Assembly (NCBI GenBank): GCA_016218095.1 | Contig: JACREV010000131.1 | Coordinates: 1-5,020 of the forward strand | DNA from: Deltaproteobacteria bacterium | GTDB lineage: Bacteria; Desulfobacterota; GWC2-55-46 | Direction: 5' to 3' | DNA length: 5,020 nucleotides | Shown: positions 4,867 to 5,020 of the stretch, piece after piece | How the letters are laid out: each line of letters starts with the position of its first letter | Numbering within the stretch: position 1 is the first letter of the stretch | Made by a program: the position numbers and the translations under genes | The notes under the pieces: model-generated | Databases searched by the model: none | What the model was told of the DNA's origin: nothing | What the model saw: the letters and a program-made list of their open reading frames with translations, nothing else

Positions 4867-5020
4867 TTGGACATAAGGGAATACCTGGCCGAAAAGGCCG
4901 AGACCGTAAACGGCGGGCTCAAACACCTCCTCGTAAAGGAAGACGAGTACCCGAGTTCGCTCCACAAGGCGATGCACTACAGCCTCTTCGCGGGCGGAAA
5001 GAGGATAAGGCCTGTCCTCG
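4867..5020 (+). CDS. ispA: Polyprenyl diphosphate synthase (FPP/GGPP synthase type), N-terminal part
   Basis: The frame is open from 4867 to the window end (51 codons shown, 3' end missing). It encodes an all-helical isoprenoid chain-elongating enzyme that condenses isopentenyl diphosphate with allylic diphosphates to make farnesyl or geranylgeranyl diphosphate, precursors of undecaprenyl phosphate and quinones. The visible part runs from LDIREYLAEKAE through EYPSSLHKAMHYSLFAGGKRIRPVL; read in two halves, HKAMHYSLFAGG and GGKRIRPVL are the conserved N-terminal block of the family, and GGKRxRP binds isopentenyl diphosphate. The DDxxD motifs lie beyond the window. An in-frame TAA at 4855-4857 limits the start, no ATG is available before the conserved region, and TTG at 4867 gives the usual length, with a weak GAGAAG (4858-4863) upstream. 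No xseB-like gene precedes it, unlike many proteobacterial ispA loci. Product chain length cannot be judged from this fragment. Confidence 0.85.
   Translation, partial: MDIREYLAEKAETVNGGLKHLLVKEDEYPSSLHKAMHYSLFAGGKRIRPVL

Noticed and set aside
4744..4977. Two overlapping minus-strand open frames across the ispA leader
   Set aside because: They overlap the conserved polyprenyl synthase frame, carry no recognisable motif and run through the inverted repeat.

Overview
This looks like an ordinary chromosomal segment of a GC-rich, Gram-negative bacterium, most like a deltaproteobacterial or related uncultured lineage. That placement is an inference from the ftsX-envC-ctpA-deacetylase gene order, the proteins themselves, and a codon style that favours AGG (Arg) and ATA (Ile). 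All recognisable genes are on the + strand. I see no mobile element, CRISPR array, tRNA or rRNA.

Layout. The window opens in the last 45 codons of ftsX. Its stop overlaps the ATG of an envC-like gene (137-1297), a secreted coiled-coil protein with a catalytically dead LytM domain. A 115-bp T-tract-rich spacer leads to ctpA (1413-2738), a carboxy-terminal processing protease, which ends in a strong intrinsic terminator (2751-2779). Next come a small bacteriohemerythrin gene (2814-3218) and, 12 bp later, a membrane-anchored divergent polysaccharide deacetylase (3231-4139). A 240-bp regulatory gap (4140-4379) holds a good sigma70-type promoter, a long leader and an 11-bp hairpin before a cold-shock protein gene (4380-4580). 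That gene ends in a strong terminator (4670-4700). A second gap (4701-4866) carries a GC-rich hairpin, a probable promoter and a perfect 11-bp inverted repeat before the start of a polyprenyl (FPP/GGPP) synthase gene at 4867, which runs off the window.

How the genes fit together. FtsX, EnvC, CtpA and the deacetylase form a recognised envelope and cell-division neighbourhood. FtsEX transmits ATP hydrolysis to EnvC, which activates peptidoglycan amidases during septum splitting. CtpA-type proteases trim or degrade periplasmic envelope proteins. The deacetylase-like protein probably acts on an envelope glycan. The hemerythrin is the unexpected member: a cytosolic di-iron O2-binding protein lying between ctpA and the deacetylase gene, behind a terminator. 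The csp and ispA-like genes have their own promoters and look like independent units.

No clearly new system is visible. The points most worth a second look are the structured csp leader, the inverted repeat in the ispA leader and the hemerythrin insertion.
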